A stretch of 64,000 nucleotides of DNA from Comamonas odontotermitis (GTDB taxonomy: Bacteria; Pseudomonadota; Gammaproteobacteria; Burkholderiales; Burkholderiaceae_C), in NCBI RefSeq assembly GCF_014207855.1, contig NZ_JACHKZ010000005.1, positions 62,001 to 126,000 on the forward strand. Reading direction: 5' to 3'. Of the stretch, positions 39,667-48,012 are shown one piece after another. A program made the position numbers and the translations under genes. Under the pieces are notes generated by a model that searched no databases, was not told the origin of the DNA, and saw only the letters and a list, made by a program, of their open reading frames with translations. Numbering within the stretch: the stretch's first letter is position 1; each line of letters starts with the position of its first letter.

Positions 39667-40272
39667 TCAGTCTTTTGCGGGCACAGGCTCGGTCAGCAGG
39701 CGGCGCACCGCGTCCACCGAGCCGCGAAGTATGCGGCCACTGGCATCGGGCTTCAAGGCACCCCGCAGATCGTCGGCATCGTAAATCAGATAATGCACGC
39801 CCACGGATTCACCCAGGGGCTTGCACAGGCTGTTGATGGAGAGCGCATCCACCTGCTCGCCATGAAAACCATTCACCGACGAGACGTCATAGCGCACATC
39901 ACGATCAATCAACGCAATCTCCGCTGATTTAGGGTCGTCGCAGAACAGTTGTATATAAATGTCTGAAAGGCGCGTGGCGGTGCCGTTCCAGACCGCGCCA
40001 GTCAGATGGGGGCGAAATGTCTCCATGCGCTCCATCCACAGCAGCGCCCATTCGCGCAGCGCGCGCAGCTCGGCAGGCTGCGTATCTGCACAAAAAAGCG
40101 CGATGTATTCACGCACCGCCGCTTCCAGCACATCATTGTCGGGCAAGGCGGTGCGGGCAGGCAGGCCCAGTTGCTTGACGGCCCGCTTCTTGGCCGGGCC
40201 CCATTCCAGGCCCTCCTCCACCACCATGCGCGCGGCGGTGTTGGCGATTTCCCAGGTCACTTCACTATTCAT
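39667..40272 (-). CDS. Conserved hypothetical protein
   Basis: 201 residues, no signal peptide, mostly helical in its first half (WEIANTAARMVVEEGLEWGPAKKRAVKQLG). The C-terminal half has alternating strands (SDIYIQLFCDDPKSAEIALIDRDVRYDVSSV). I do not recognise a family. Codon use and the close spacing to the thioredoxin gene support it as real. It is divergent from mpl. Confidence 0.75.
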   Translation of the reverse strand: MNSEVTWEIANTAARMVVEEGLEWGPAKKRAVKQLGLPARTALPDNDVLEAAVREYIALFCADTQPAELRALREWALLWMERMETFRPHLTGAVWNGTATRLSDIYIQLFCDDPKSAEIALIDRDVRYDVSSVNGFHGEQVDALSINSLCKPLGESVGVHYLIYDADDLRGALKPDASGRILRGSVDAVRRLLTEPVPAKD

Positions 40273-40385
40273 AGCGCCCCATTGTGACGGATTTGCCGCG
40301 ACGGGCGATTTTTGCTTGTTTTGCTTGCAATTGCAGGGCGGGGATTAGCCCGTTGGGTAGCCGCACAACCTTAGAATCGGTTTCC

Positions 40386-41789
40386 ATGCACATTCATATC
40401 TTGGGTATTTGCGGCACCTTCATGGGTGGTGTGGCGGCTTTGGCGCGTGAAGCGGGCCACAAAGTCACGGGTTGCGACGCGGGCGTGTATCCGCCCATGA
40501 GCGATCAGCTACGCGCCCTGGGCATTGAACTGATCGAAGGCTACAGCCCCGACCAGATGGCGCTGAAGCCCGACATGTATGTGATCGGCAATGTGGTCAG
40601 CCGTGTGCGCCTGCCTGACGGCACGCCCAAGTATCCCCTGATGGAAGCGATTCTGGATGCAGGCGCGCCCTACATCAGCGGCCCGCAGTGGCTGGCCGAA
40701 AACGTATTGCAGGGCCGCCATGTGCTGGCGGTGGCGGGCACGCATGGCAAAACCACCACGACCTCGATGCTCACCTGGATTCTGGAGGCAGCCGGCCTGC
40801 AGCCCGGGTTTCTGGTGGGCGGCGTGCCACTGGATTTTGGCGTTTCCGCCCGTCTGGGCGCGGCAGAGCGTCCCGGCACAGGGGACAAGCGCCCGCTGTT
40901 CGTCATCGAAGCCGATGAGTACGACACCGCTTTTTTCGACAAGCGCAGCAAGTTCGTGCACTACCGCCCGCGCACGGCCGTGCTCAACAACCTGGAGTTC
41001 GACCACGCCGACATCTTTGACGACCTGGCGGCGATTGAGCGCCAGTTTCACCACCTGGTACGCACAGTGCCGGCATCCGGCCGCATCGTGGCCAATGGTG
41101 TTGAAGAGAGCCTGTCCCGCGTATTGCACCAGGGATGCTGGAGCGAGGTAGTACGTTTTGGCGCTGCCGTGGATGACTTTCGCGCCGAAGGTGATCCGTC
41201 GGCTTTTGATGTCCTCTGCAAAGATCAGCGCGTGGCTCGCGTGGAATGGGCATTGTCAGGCATCCATAACCAGATGAATGCGCTGGCCGCCATTGCTGCG
41301 GCCCAGCATGTGGGTGTGGTGCCAGCAGTGGCTGGGCAGGCCCTGTCCCGGTTTCAGAACGTCAAGCGCCGCATGGAGCTGCGCGGCACGGTACAGGATA
41401 TCGCCGTCTACGACGATTTTGCCCACCACCCTACCGCCATTCGCACTACGCTCGATGGCTTGCGAAAGCAAGTGGGTGCTGGCAAACGCATCCTGGCGGT
41501 GTTCGAGCCGCGCAGCAACACCATGAAGCTCGGGGCCATGAAGGCTCAACTGCCCTGGTCGCTGGAATCGGCCGATCTGGCGTTCTGCCATACCGCGGGC
41601 CTGGATTGGGACGCCGCCCAGGCGCTGGCATCCATGGGCGCCCGCGCGCAAACTGCCAGCAATGTGGAAGACCTTGTCTCCCAGGTGGTGCGTGCAGCGC
41701 GCTCTGGTGACGTGGTGGTGTGCATGAGCAATGGAGGCTTTGGCGGCATCCATGACAAGCTGCTGAAGGCCTTGGCACAGCCACACTGA
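40386..41789 (+). CDS. mpl: UDP-N-acetylmuramate:L-alanyl-gamma-D-glutamyl-meso-diaminopimelate ligase
   Basis: 467 residues from the ATG at 40386 (MHIHILGICGTFMGGVA), the typical Mpl start; the frame is open 34 codons further without similarity. Mur ligase ATP loop [43 protein letters not shown] and VYDDFAHHPTAI identify Mpl over MurC. It recycles murein tripeptide onto UDP-MurNAc, a function related to AmpD in this window. Confidence 0.96.
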   Translation: MHIHILGICGTFMGGVAALAREAGHKVTGCDAGVYPPMSDQLRALGIELIEGYSPDQMALKPDMYVIGNVVSRVRLPDGTPKYPLMEAILDAGAPYISGPQWLAENVLQGRHVLAVAGTHGKTTTTSMLTWILEAAGLQPGFLVGGVPLDFGVSARLGAAERPGTGDKRPLFVIEADEYDTAFFDKRSKFVHYRPRTAVLNNLEFDHADIFDDLAAIERQFHHLVRTVPASGRIVANGVEESLSRVLHQGCWSEVVRFGAAVDDFRAEGDPSAFDVLCKDQRVARVEWALSGIHNQMNALAAIAAAQHVGVVPAVAGQALSRFQNVKRRMELRGTVQDIAVYDDFAHHPTAIRTTLDGLRKQVGAGKRILAVFEPRSNTMKLGAMKAQLPWSLESADLAFCHTAGLDWDAAQALASMGARAQTASNVEDLVSQVVRAARSGDVVVCMSNGGFGGIHDKLLKALAQPH

Positions 41790-41848
41790 ACTACAAAAAG
41801 CATAGTTACTAGCGCCCTCCTGCTGGGCGCTATCGGCAGTTTTCATGA

Positions 41849-41886
41849 AAAAACAAAAGCGAGACCGAAGTCTCGCTTTTGTTTTT
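41849..41886. terminator. Bidirectional terminator, mpl / 41905 gene
   Basis: Perfect palindrome: AAAAACAAAAGCGAGAC, loop CGAA, then its complement. U-tracts arise on both strands, serving the convergent genes. Confidence 0.93.
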
Positions 41887-41904
41887 GGGCGGCCGCTTGC
41901 CCGG

Positions 41905-42216
41905 TCAAAAGCTCACGGTCATGGCTTTCGTATTGACCAACACGGTGGGCCGTCCAACTGCACCGACACTGGCCTTGGCAAACTGGGCCAGCCAGTCTGG
42001 ATCGCCCAGCAGCGCAGCACCGGCAGCTTGCGCTACGACAACGATCTTGTCCGCAATCAACACCTTGCCACTGGCTCGCAGCGGCTCGCAATCCATGCGG
42101 ATGAACTCCTGATCCAGCCAGCGGCGTCCCTCCTCGTTGGACATGGCTTCAGCACTGTCAAAATCGTGCAAAAACTCCGCGCCGCCATCCAGCAGCACCC
42201 GTACTTCATTGCGCAT
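41905..42216 (-). CDS. Conserved hypothetical protein
   Basis: 103 residues, no recognised family. Helix-rich start (VRVLLDGGAEFLHDFDSAEAMSNEEG), then LIADKIVVVAQAAGAALLGDPDW and a short strand at the end. Cytoplasmic by sequence. It has its own terminator and lies 127 nt downstream of aroG on the same strand, across a palindromic repeat. Confidence 0.65.
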   Translation of the reverse strand: MRNEVRVLLDGGAEFLHDFDSAEAMSNEEGRRWLDQEFIRMDCEPLRASGKVLIADKIVVVAQAAGAALLGDPDWLAQFAKASVGAVGRPTVLVNTKAMTVSF

Positions 42217-42274
42217 GAAAAATCCCTGCTTGGTGATTGGAGAAGGCTGCGCGCCTGCGGCAGCACAGCCCTAA

Positions 42275-42330
42275 GAACATGTTTTGCGATCTCTATCTAC
42301 GCAGCCACGCTGGAGATCGCAGACACGTTC
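42275..42330. repeat. Dispersed palindromic repeat, full copy
   Basis: GAACATGTTTTGCGATCTC at 42275 and GAGATCGCAGACACGTTC at 42313 are inverted copies flanking TATCTACGCAGCCACGCTG. A half copy occurs at 33390 and an inverted half copy at 55536. It lies between aroG and the 41905 gene and could end or stabilise the aroG transcript. Confidence 0.75.
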
Positions 42331-42343
42331 TGAAGCCGCCAGC

Positions 42344-43498
42344 TTACACGGTTGCTGCGCTGGTTTCCTCGGTGTTTGCGCGCACGCGGCGCGCCTTGAC
42401 GGCACTGGACAGTTCCGCCAGGCTGGCCAGCGAATCTTCCCAGCCCAGGCAGGCGTCGGTGATGCTCTTGCCGTATTCCAGGGCGGCTGGATCGTTCTTG
42501 CCGGGGGTGAACTTCTGCGCGCCAGCCTGCAGATGGCTCTCGATCATCACGCCAAACACGCTGCGCGAGCCGCTTTCGATCTGCTGGGCAATATCGTGTG
42601 CCACATCCTTTTGCTTTTCGTGCTGCTTGCTGCTGTTGGCATGGCTGCAGTCAATCATCAAGGTGGCGGGCAGGTGTGCGGCCTCCAGATCCTTACACGC
42701 TGCAGCAACGTGGGCTGCATCGTAGTTCGGCGTCTTGCCACCGCGCAGGATGACGTGGCAGTTGGCATTGCCCTTGGTGTGCACAATGGCCACCTGGCCG
42801 TTTTTGTGCACCGACAGGAAATGGTGCGGGCGGCTGGCCGACTGGATGGCGTCAGTCGCAATGCGGATATTTCCGTCGGTGCCGTTCTTGAAGCCTACTG
42901 GCGCCGAGATGCCCGAAGCCAGCTCGCGGTGCACCTGGCTCTCAGTGGTGCGCGCGCCAATCGCACCCCAGCTGATCAGGTCGCCAATGTACTGGGGCGA
43001 GATCATGTCGAGGAACTCGCTGCCCGCAGGCACCCCCTGGCGATTGATTTCAATGAGCAACTGGCGTGCGATGCGCAGGCCTTCGTCAATACGGTAGCTT
43101 TCGTCGAGGTAGGGATCGTTGATCAGGCCCTTCCAACCTACTGTGGTGCGCGGCTTTTCGAAGTAGACGCGCATCACGATCTCCAGCGTGTCTTCGTATT
43201 CCTTGCGCACGGCTTTGAGGCGGCGGGCGTATTCCAGCGCAGCCTGCGGATCATGAATGGAGCAAGGCCCGATGATGACCAGCAGGCGGTCATCGTCGCC
43301 AGACATGATGTTGTGGATGTTCTGGCGGGTATTGTTGATCAATGCTTCCACGGGCGTTCCGTGGATCGGGAAGAAGCGGATCAGATGCTCTGGAGGCGGC
43401 AGCACGGTGATGTCCTTGATACGTTGGTCGTCGGTTTGGCTGGTTTTCTCGACACCGCGATACCAAGCATCGCTTGCGGGGTGGGCTTGCTGAGTCAT
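42344..43498 (-). CDS. aroG: 3-deoxy-7-phosphoheptulonate (DAHP) synthase, class I
   Basis: 384 residues. Family motifs in order: RLLVIIGPCSIHD, MRVYFEKPRTTVGWKGLINDP, GSEFLDMISPQYIGDLISWGAIGARTTESQVHRELASG, PVGFKNGTDGN, HVILRGG, MIDCSHANSSKQ and GVMIESHL. It starts the shikimate pathway from PEP and erythrose 4-phosphate. A terminator and a short Trp/Tyr-containing leader frame lie in front (43534-43679). Which aromatic amino acid inhibits it cannot be told from the sequence. Confidence 0.95.
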   Translation of the reverse strand: MTQQAHPASDAWYRGVEKTSQTDDQRIKDITVLPPPEHLIRFFPIHGTPVEALINNTRQNIHNIMSGDDDRLLVIIGPCSIHDPQAALEYARRLKAVRKEYEDTLEIVMRVYFEKPRTTVGWKGLINDPYLDESYRIDEGLRIARQLLIEINRQGVPAGSEFLDMISPQYIGDLISWGAIGARTTESQVHRELASGISAPVGFKNGTDGNIRIATDAIQSASRPHHFLSVHKNGQVAIVHTKGNANCHVILRGGKTPNYDAAHVAAACKDLEAAHLPATLMIDCSHANSSKQHEKQKDVAHDIAQQIESGSRSVFGVMIESHLQAGAQKFTPGKNDPAALEYGKSITDACLGWEDSLASLAELSSAVKARRVRANTEETSAATV

Positions 43499-43533
43499 CT
43501 GACGTTCCTAAAGTTGTGGGTGGGTGTATGCAA

Positions 43534-43567
43534 CAAAAAACCGCCGGGCTTTGCAGCTTCGGCGGTT
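43534..43567 (-). promoter_or_regulatory. Terminator hairpin upstream of aroG (candidate attenuator)
   Basis: On the minus strand AACCGCCG ... CGGCGGTT followed by TTTTTTG forms an intrinsic terminator 36 nt before the aroG ATG, in the direction of aroG transcription. An alternative pairing is possible: GGCGG and GAGG near 43600-43610 can pair with CCGCC and CCTC in 43541-43577. No other minus-strand gene lies just upstream that it could serve. Confidence 0.6.
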
Positions 43568-43832
43568 GTCTGGGAGGTTTGGGTGCTCGCGCGCTTATGC
43601 CTCTCGTCCGCCTGGGACCGAGAACCAAAAGTAAAAATAAAAAGCGCTACGTGCTTGCATGTTTTTCAATGTACCACATTCGCTTGCTCACAGGGCAAGC
43701 GAATTGTTGCAAACGCACAAAAATTGCATAAACACGATAAATTATCTGCAATTTGCATTTTTATACCTTCAATTTATCGAATCACACAATAAAACATCAA
43801 TTTCAAATGCTGCAGTGCCGCATTTTTGCTGC
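43568..43832. other. aroG leader and AT-rich upstream region
   Basis: Holds the candidate leader peptide (43647-43679), a small hairpin CGCTTGC/GCAAGCG (43681-43701) and an AT-rich stretch 43720-43830 suited to the promoter. No larger gene is seen. Confidence 0.5.
43647..43679 (-). CDS. Candidate leader peptide of aroG (MWYIEKHAST)
   Basis: A 10-codon frame with Trp and Tyr as codons 2 and 3, ending in TAG 80 nt before the terminator hairpin upstream of aroG. The ATG is next to a small hairpin (CGCTTGC/GCAAGCG) that would hide the weak ribosome site GAG. The layout is that of a translational attenuator, but only two regulatory codons are present, so this is a hypothesis. Confidence 0.35.
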   Translation of the reverse strand: MWYIEKHAST

Positions 43833-43872
43833 AAAAAACAAACGCCCGCATGACGGCTGCCATGCGGGCGTT
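43833..43872 (-). terminator. Intrinsic terminator of tldD
   Basis: AACGCCCGCATG/CATGCGGGCGTT, 12-bp stem with an 8-nt loop, followed on the minus strand by TGTTTTTT. It lies 37 nt after the tldD stop. Confidence 0.92.
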
Positions 43873-43908
43873 GCGCGAAATTGCCTCTTTAGATTCGCTT
43901 GAGGTGGA

Positions 43909-45399
43909 TCAGGCCGTGCCTCCAACGGTCAGGCCGTCAATCCGCATGGTGGGTTGCCCCACGCCCACCGGCACGCTCTGGCCTTCCTTGCCACAGGTGC
44001 CCACGCCACTGTCCAGGCGCATGTCATTGCCGATCATGCTGACGTGCTTGAGGCATTCCGGGCCGCTACCCACAATGGTGGCGCCCTTCACGGGGTACTG
44101 GATCTTGCCGTTTTCCACCCAGTAGGCTTCACTGGCTGAGAAGACGAACTTGCCGCTGGTGATATCAACCTGCCCACCACCGAAATTGGTGGCATACAAG
44201 CCCTTCTTGATCGACGCGATGATTTCCTGCGGATCCTTGTCGCCGCCGAGCATGTAGGTGTTGGTCATGCGCGGCATGGGGATGTGCGCATAGCTTTCGC
44301 GGCGGCCATTGCCTGTAGGCTTGACTTTCATCAAGCGCGCATTCATCGCATCCTGGATGTAGCCCTTGAGGATGCCATCCTCGATCAGCACATTGCGCTG
44401 GGTGGGCTGGCCTTCGTCATCCACATTCAGCGAACCGCGGCGGTCGGCAATGGTGCCGTCGTCCAGCACCGTCACGCCCTTGGCCGCTACGCGCTGGCCA
44501 ATCATGCCGCTGAATGCACTGGAGCCCTTGCGGTTGAAATCGCCTTCCAGGCCATGGCCCACAGCCTCGTGCAGCAGCACGCCAGGCCAGCCTGGGCCCA
44601 AGACCACAGTCATCTCGCCAGCTGGCGCGGGGCGCGAATCCAGGTTGACCAGCGCAGCCTTCACTGCTTCATCCACATATTGCTGAATGAGCGTGTCGTC
44701 AAAATAGGCCAGACCAAATCGGCCACCGCCGCCGGCCGACCCGACTTCGCGGCGGTTCTTGCTCTCGGCAATCACCGTGACGGACAGGCGCACCAGCGGG
44801 CGTACATCGGCGGCCAGTGTGCCGTCGGCACGGGCAATCAGCACCACATCGTGCTCGGCGGCCAGACCGGCCATCACCTGCTTGACGCGCGGGTCCTTCG
44901 CTCGGGCCAGGGCTTCCACCTTTTCCAGCAGTTTCACCTTGGCGGTGCTGTCCAGTGTGGCGATTGGGTCCAGATCGGGGTAGAGCGAGCGGCTGGGCGC
45001 GATCTTCTTGGCAGGCACTCGCACTTGGCCGGACTGGTTGTGGGCGCCGATTGCGCGCACGGTATGGGCCGCGTCGAGCAGTGAATCCAGCGAAATGTCA
45101 TCCGAATAGGCAAATGCGGTTTTCTCGCCCGCCACGGCACGCACGCCCACTCCCTGGTCGATGGCGAACGATCCGGTTTTGACAATGCCCTCTTCCAGGC
45201 TCCAACCTTCGGCACGGGTGTACTGAAAGTACAGGTCCGCATCGTCAACCTTGTGGGCACGGATATCGGCCAGCGCACGCGCCAGATGGCTGTCGTCCAG
45301 ACCAAACGGCGCAAGCAGCAGGCTGCGCGCAATGTCCAAACGTTGTTCGGTAGAAGCCGTCAGCGGCTTGGCCATGGCAAGATCAAAAGGTGCATTCAT
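43909..45399 (-). CDS. tldD: Metalloprotease TldD
   Basis: 496 residues from the ATG at 45399 (MNAPFDLAMAKPL); the frame is open 27 codons further. The zinc site is LLHEAVGHGLEGDFNRKGSSAFSG (HExxxH). The C-terminal domain has GQPTQRNVLIEDGILKGYIQDAMNARLM and AYWVENGKIQYPVKGATIVG. TldD with TldE/PmbA degrades unfolded peptides and matures some RiPPs. The pmbA partner is not in the window. Confidence 0.95.
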   Translation of the reverse strand: MNAPFDLAMAKPLTASTEQRLDIARSLLLAPFGLDDSHLARALADIRAHKVDDADLYFQYTRAEGWSLEEGIVKTGSFAIDQGVGVRAVAGEKTAFAYSDDISLDSLLDAAHTVRAIGAHNQSGQVRVPAKKIAPSRSLYPDLDPIATLDSTAKVKLLEKVEALARAKDPRVKQVMAGLAAEHDVVLIARADGTLAADVRPLVRLSVTVIAESKNRREVGSAGGGGRFGLAYFDDTLIQQYVDEAVKAALVNLDSRPAPAGEMTVVLGPGWPGVLLHEAVGHGLEGDFNRKGSSAFSGMIGQRVAAKGVTVLDDGTIADRRGSLNVDDEGQPTQRNVLIEDGILKGYIQDAMNARLMKVKPTGNGRRESYAHIPMPRMTNTYMLGGDKDPQEIIASIKKGLYATNFGGGQVDITSGKFVFSASEAYWVENGKIQYPVKGATIVGSGPECLKHVSMIGNDMRLDSGVGTCGKEGQSVPVGVGQPTMRIDGLTVGGTA

Positions 45400-45481
45400 G
45401 GGATTGATTTTAGAGGCAGCGCAATGGCCACCGCAGTCTGGTGTCATGCAGATGCGGCCGGATCGCCCGGATGCAAGCAAT

Positions 45482-45514
45482 AAAAAACCGCAGTGCTCGT
45501 CAAAACACTGCGGT
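45482..45514 (-). terminator. Intrinsic terminator of the YegP-like gene
   Basis: ACCGCAGTG/CACTGCGGT with a 10-nt loop and minus-strand TTTTTTA tract, about 95 nt after the stop at 45610. Confidence 0.85.
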
Positions 45515-45609
45515 GCAGCCTGTCAGGCATGGCCTGAAGCAGCTCCTGATTGCTATCAAAAACAAAGTTCAGATTGAATCAGGAAGCACGCCTAAAGCTC
45601 ATTTTGCCT

Positions 45610-45945
45610 TCAGATCGCCTGGTCATCAACCACGGCAACCGGGCCATTGGCCTTGACCGAGTCGATACCGCCATCACGCGCCTTCTCGCTGGAGTACATC
45701 TGGCTTTGCCCGATGACCTGCCCATTGCCCGCCTTGAGCGTGAAGTAAGGCGAGTTGTCCTTGCCCGCCAGGCGCTCATAGCGGCCATCGTCAGGGGCAT
45801 TCTTTTTCACCGACTCGATGCCATTGATCGCGCTGGCTTTGGCTTCGTACATTTCGCTTGTCAGGATGATCTGCCCATTGGTGGCGAGCAGGTTGAAAAA
45901 GAACTTTCTGTTCTTGGACTTCTTCAGTTCAAACTTGGCGGCCAT
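45610..45945 (-). CDS. YegP family protein (DUF1508, two repeats)
   Basis: 111 residues from the ATG at 45945 (MAAKFELKKSKN). Two DUF1508 repeats are visible: FELKKSKNRKFFFNLLATNGQIILTSEMYEAKASAINGIESVKKNA and PYFTLKAGNGQVIGQSQMYSSEKARDGGIDSVKANG. Small cytoplasmic proteins of this family have no firm function. Confidence 0.92.
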   Translation of the reverse strand: MAAKFELKKSKNRKFFFNLLATNGQIILTSEMYEAKASAINGIESVKKNAPDDGRYERLAGKDNSPYFTLKAGNGQVIGQSQMYSSEKARDGGIDSVKANGPVAVVDDQAI

Positions 45946-45999
45946 GCAAACTCCTTGTGAAGTGGAATACCGCCGTTGTACCAAGAAAAGACCCAGAAA

Positions 46000-47172
46000 T
46001 CACAGCCTTGGCGGCTGATCTTGCACTAGTTGACGTTGTGAGCGCGCCACCGACATCAGGATGCCCAGCGCCAGCCCCAGCGTCACCATGGCGGTTCCGC
46101 CATAGCTGACAAATGGCAACGGCACCCCCACCACCGGCAGAATGCCGCTCACCATGCCCATGTTGACAAAGGCGTAGGTGAAAAAGATCATCGCCACCGC
46201 GCCAGCCATCAGGCGGCCAAACAAGGTGGGCGCTCGCATGGCGATCACCAACCCGCGCCACACCAGCATCAGGAAGAAGAAAATCAGAAGCAGATTGCCC
46301 GCAAGGCCAAACTCCTCGGAGAAGGCGGCGAAGATGAAGTCTGTGGTGCGCTCAGGAATGAACTCCAGGTGGGTCTGCGTGCCCGCCATGAATCCCTTGC
46401 CCATAAAACCGCCCGAGCCAATGGCAATCATGCCCTGGATGATGTGAAAGCCCTTGCCCAGCGGATCGCGCGTCGGATCCAGCAAGGTACAAATGCGCTG
46501 GCGCTGGTATTCGTGCAGCACCACCAGGTCCATGCCATCCTCGCACAGATGGTGACCGTATATTGCTATCAAAATAAGACCTACCGCCCCAATCAGCACC
46601 GGCGGTAGGATCAGTTTCCACGACAGACCTGCGAAATAGATCACAGCCAGGCCAGACGCCATCACCAGCAGCGAAGTCCCCAGATCAGGCTGCTTCATGA
46701 TCAGCCCCACAGGCACCGCCAAAATGGCAAATGCCATCACAAAATCGGTCGCCCGCAATGCGCCTTCGCGGCGCTGGAACCACCAGGCCAGCATCAGTGG
46801 CATGGCGATCTTGAGCAACTCACTCGGCTGGATGACAATACCGATATTGACCCAGCGCTGGGCCCCTTTTTTGGTAACGCCAAACAGCGCCACCGCGACG
46901 AGCAGCGCCACCCCCAGCCCATACAGCGGCAACGCAAAACTGGCCAGCCGGTGCGGCGGAATCTGCGACACCACCAGCAAAATGCCCAATGCCAGCATCA
47001 TGTTGCGGCCGTGGTCGACAAATCGCGTGCCATGGTCGAACCCGGCGGAGTACATCGCCGTCAAACCGATGGCAGCCAGCGCCCCGATGATGAAAATCAG
47101 CGGCCAATCGTAGCCGCGCACCATTGGCAGCAGACGCTGCAGCACATTCGGTTTGTCTAGAACTTCGGACAT
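46000..47172 (-). CDS. rodA: Peptidoglycan glycosyltransferase RodA
   Basis: 390 residues from the ATG at 47172; an ATG at 47181 would add three residues. A SEDS protein with about ten transmembrane segments. Motifs: GAQRWVNIGIVIQPSELLKIAMPL, KQPDLGTSLLVMASG, AGTQTHLEFIPERTTDFIFAAFSEEFGL and PVVGVPLPFVSYGGTAM. It polymerises glycan during elongation with a class B PBP. A second SEDS protein, FtsW, is at 62637. Confidence 0.95.
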   Translation of the reverse strand: MSEVLDKPNVLQRLLPMVRGYDWPLIFIIGALAAIGLTAMYSAGFDHGTRFVDHGRNMMLALGILLVVSQIPPHRLASFALPLYGLGVALLVAVALFGVTKKGAQRWVNIGIVIQPSELLKIAMPLMLAWWFQRREGALRATDFVMAFAILAVPVGLIMKQPDLGTSLLVMASGLAVIYFAGLSWKLILPPVLIGAVGLILIAIYGHHLCEDGMDLVVLHEYQRQRICTLLDPTRDPLGKGFHIIQGMIAIGSGGFMGKGFMAGTQTHLEFIPERTTDFIFAAFSEEFGLAGNLLLIFFFLMLVWRGLVIAMRAPTLFGRLMAGAVAMIFFTYAFVNMGMVSGILPVVGVPLPFVSYGGTAMVTLGLALGILMSVARSQRQLVQDQPPRL

Positions 47173-47242
47173 GGCCGCCATTATCGGCGTTGTCTGACAT
47201 TTGCCGCCGCAGGCCATCGATCAGTTCACTATCATTTTCTGT

Positions 47243-47830
47243 ATGACCACCCATTTGCTCTACCTGCACGGCTTTCGCTCTTCGCCCCAGTCTGCAAAAT
47301 CCCGGCGCATGCAGCGCCATGTCGAAGGCTTGCGCCAGCACGTCGTCTGGGCTTCGCCACAACTGCCCCCCTCTCCCAGGGAAGCGGCAGATGTCATGCT
47401 GCAGGCCACGCGCAACTGGACTGGCCTGCCCGCGCAGAGTCTGGCAGTCATCGGCTCGTCGCTGGGCGGCTTCTACGCCAGCTGGATCGCCCAGCAACTG
47501 GGTTGCAAGAGCGTGATGATCAACCCGTCGACCACGCCCTGGGTCACCCTGGAAAAGCACCTGGGCGAGCAAACCGCTTGGCACAACCCGCAAGAGCACT
47601 TCTTCTTTCGCCCCGAATACCTGAATGAACTCAAGGCGCTGGATGTAACGAGCCAGCCACCTGCTGCCCCACAGCTGCTGATTGCCGCCAAGGGCGACGA
47701 GGTGCTGGATTGGCGCGACATGGTGGCACGCTACCCGGCCGCAGAAGTATTGCTGCAGGAAGGTGGCGACCACGCCCTTAGCAACTTTGACGACTATCTG
47801 CCCGAGATCGACCGCTTTTTGGGGTGGTAG
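47243..47830 (+). CDS. YqiA/YcfP family alpha/beta-hydrolase
   Basis: 195 residues from the ATG at 47243 (MTTHLLYLHGFRSSPQSAKS). Nucleophile elbow IGSSLGGFYASWIAQQ, acid in AAKGDEVLDWRDM, and catalytic His in EGGDHALSNFDDYLPEI. Esterase activity is known for E. coli YqiA; the substrate here is unknown. Divergent from rodA. Confidence 0.9.
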   Translation: MTTHLLYLHGFRSSPQSAKSRRMQRHVEGLRQHVVWASPQLPPSPREAADVMLQATRNWTGLPAQSLAVIGSSLGGFYASWIAQQLGCKSVMINPSTTPWVTLEKHLGEQTAWHNPQEHFFFRPEYLNELKALDVTSQPPAAPQLLIAAKGDEVLDWRDMVARYPAAEVLLQEGGDHALSNFDDYLPEIDRFLGW

Positions 47831-48012
47831 CGCTTTTTTTCATTTTTCTGCGCCTGTGAACCAGGGTTTGCTCCCGGTCATTGCATCAAAACTACAAATT
47901 TCATAGCTGCTTGCGCTTACCAATCAAAAGCAAACAGCCAATTTGATACAAAAAATCCAAAAAACCCTGCAGTGGCGGCCCATGGGCGCATGCCATGGGA
48001 AAATGCTTGCCT

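Noticed and set aside
42284-43792. 502-codon plus-strand frame over aroG
   Set aside because: Antisense shadow of DAHP synthase; it also runs through the terminator and leader region.
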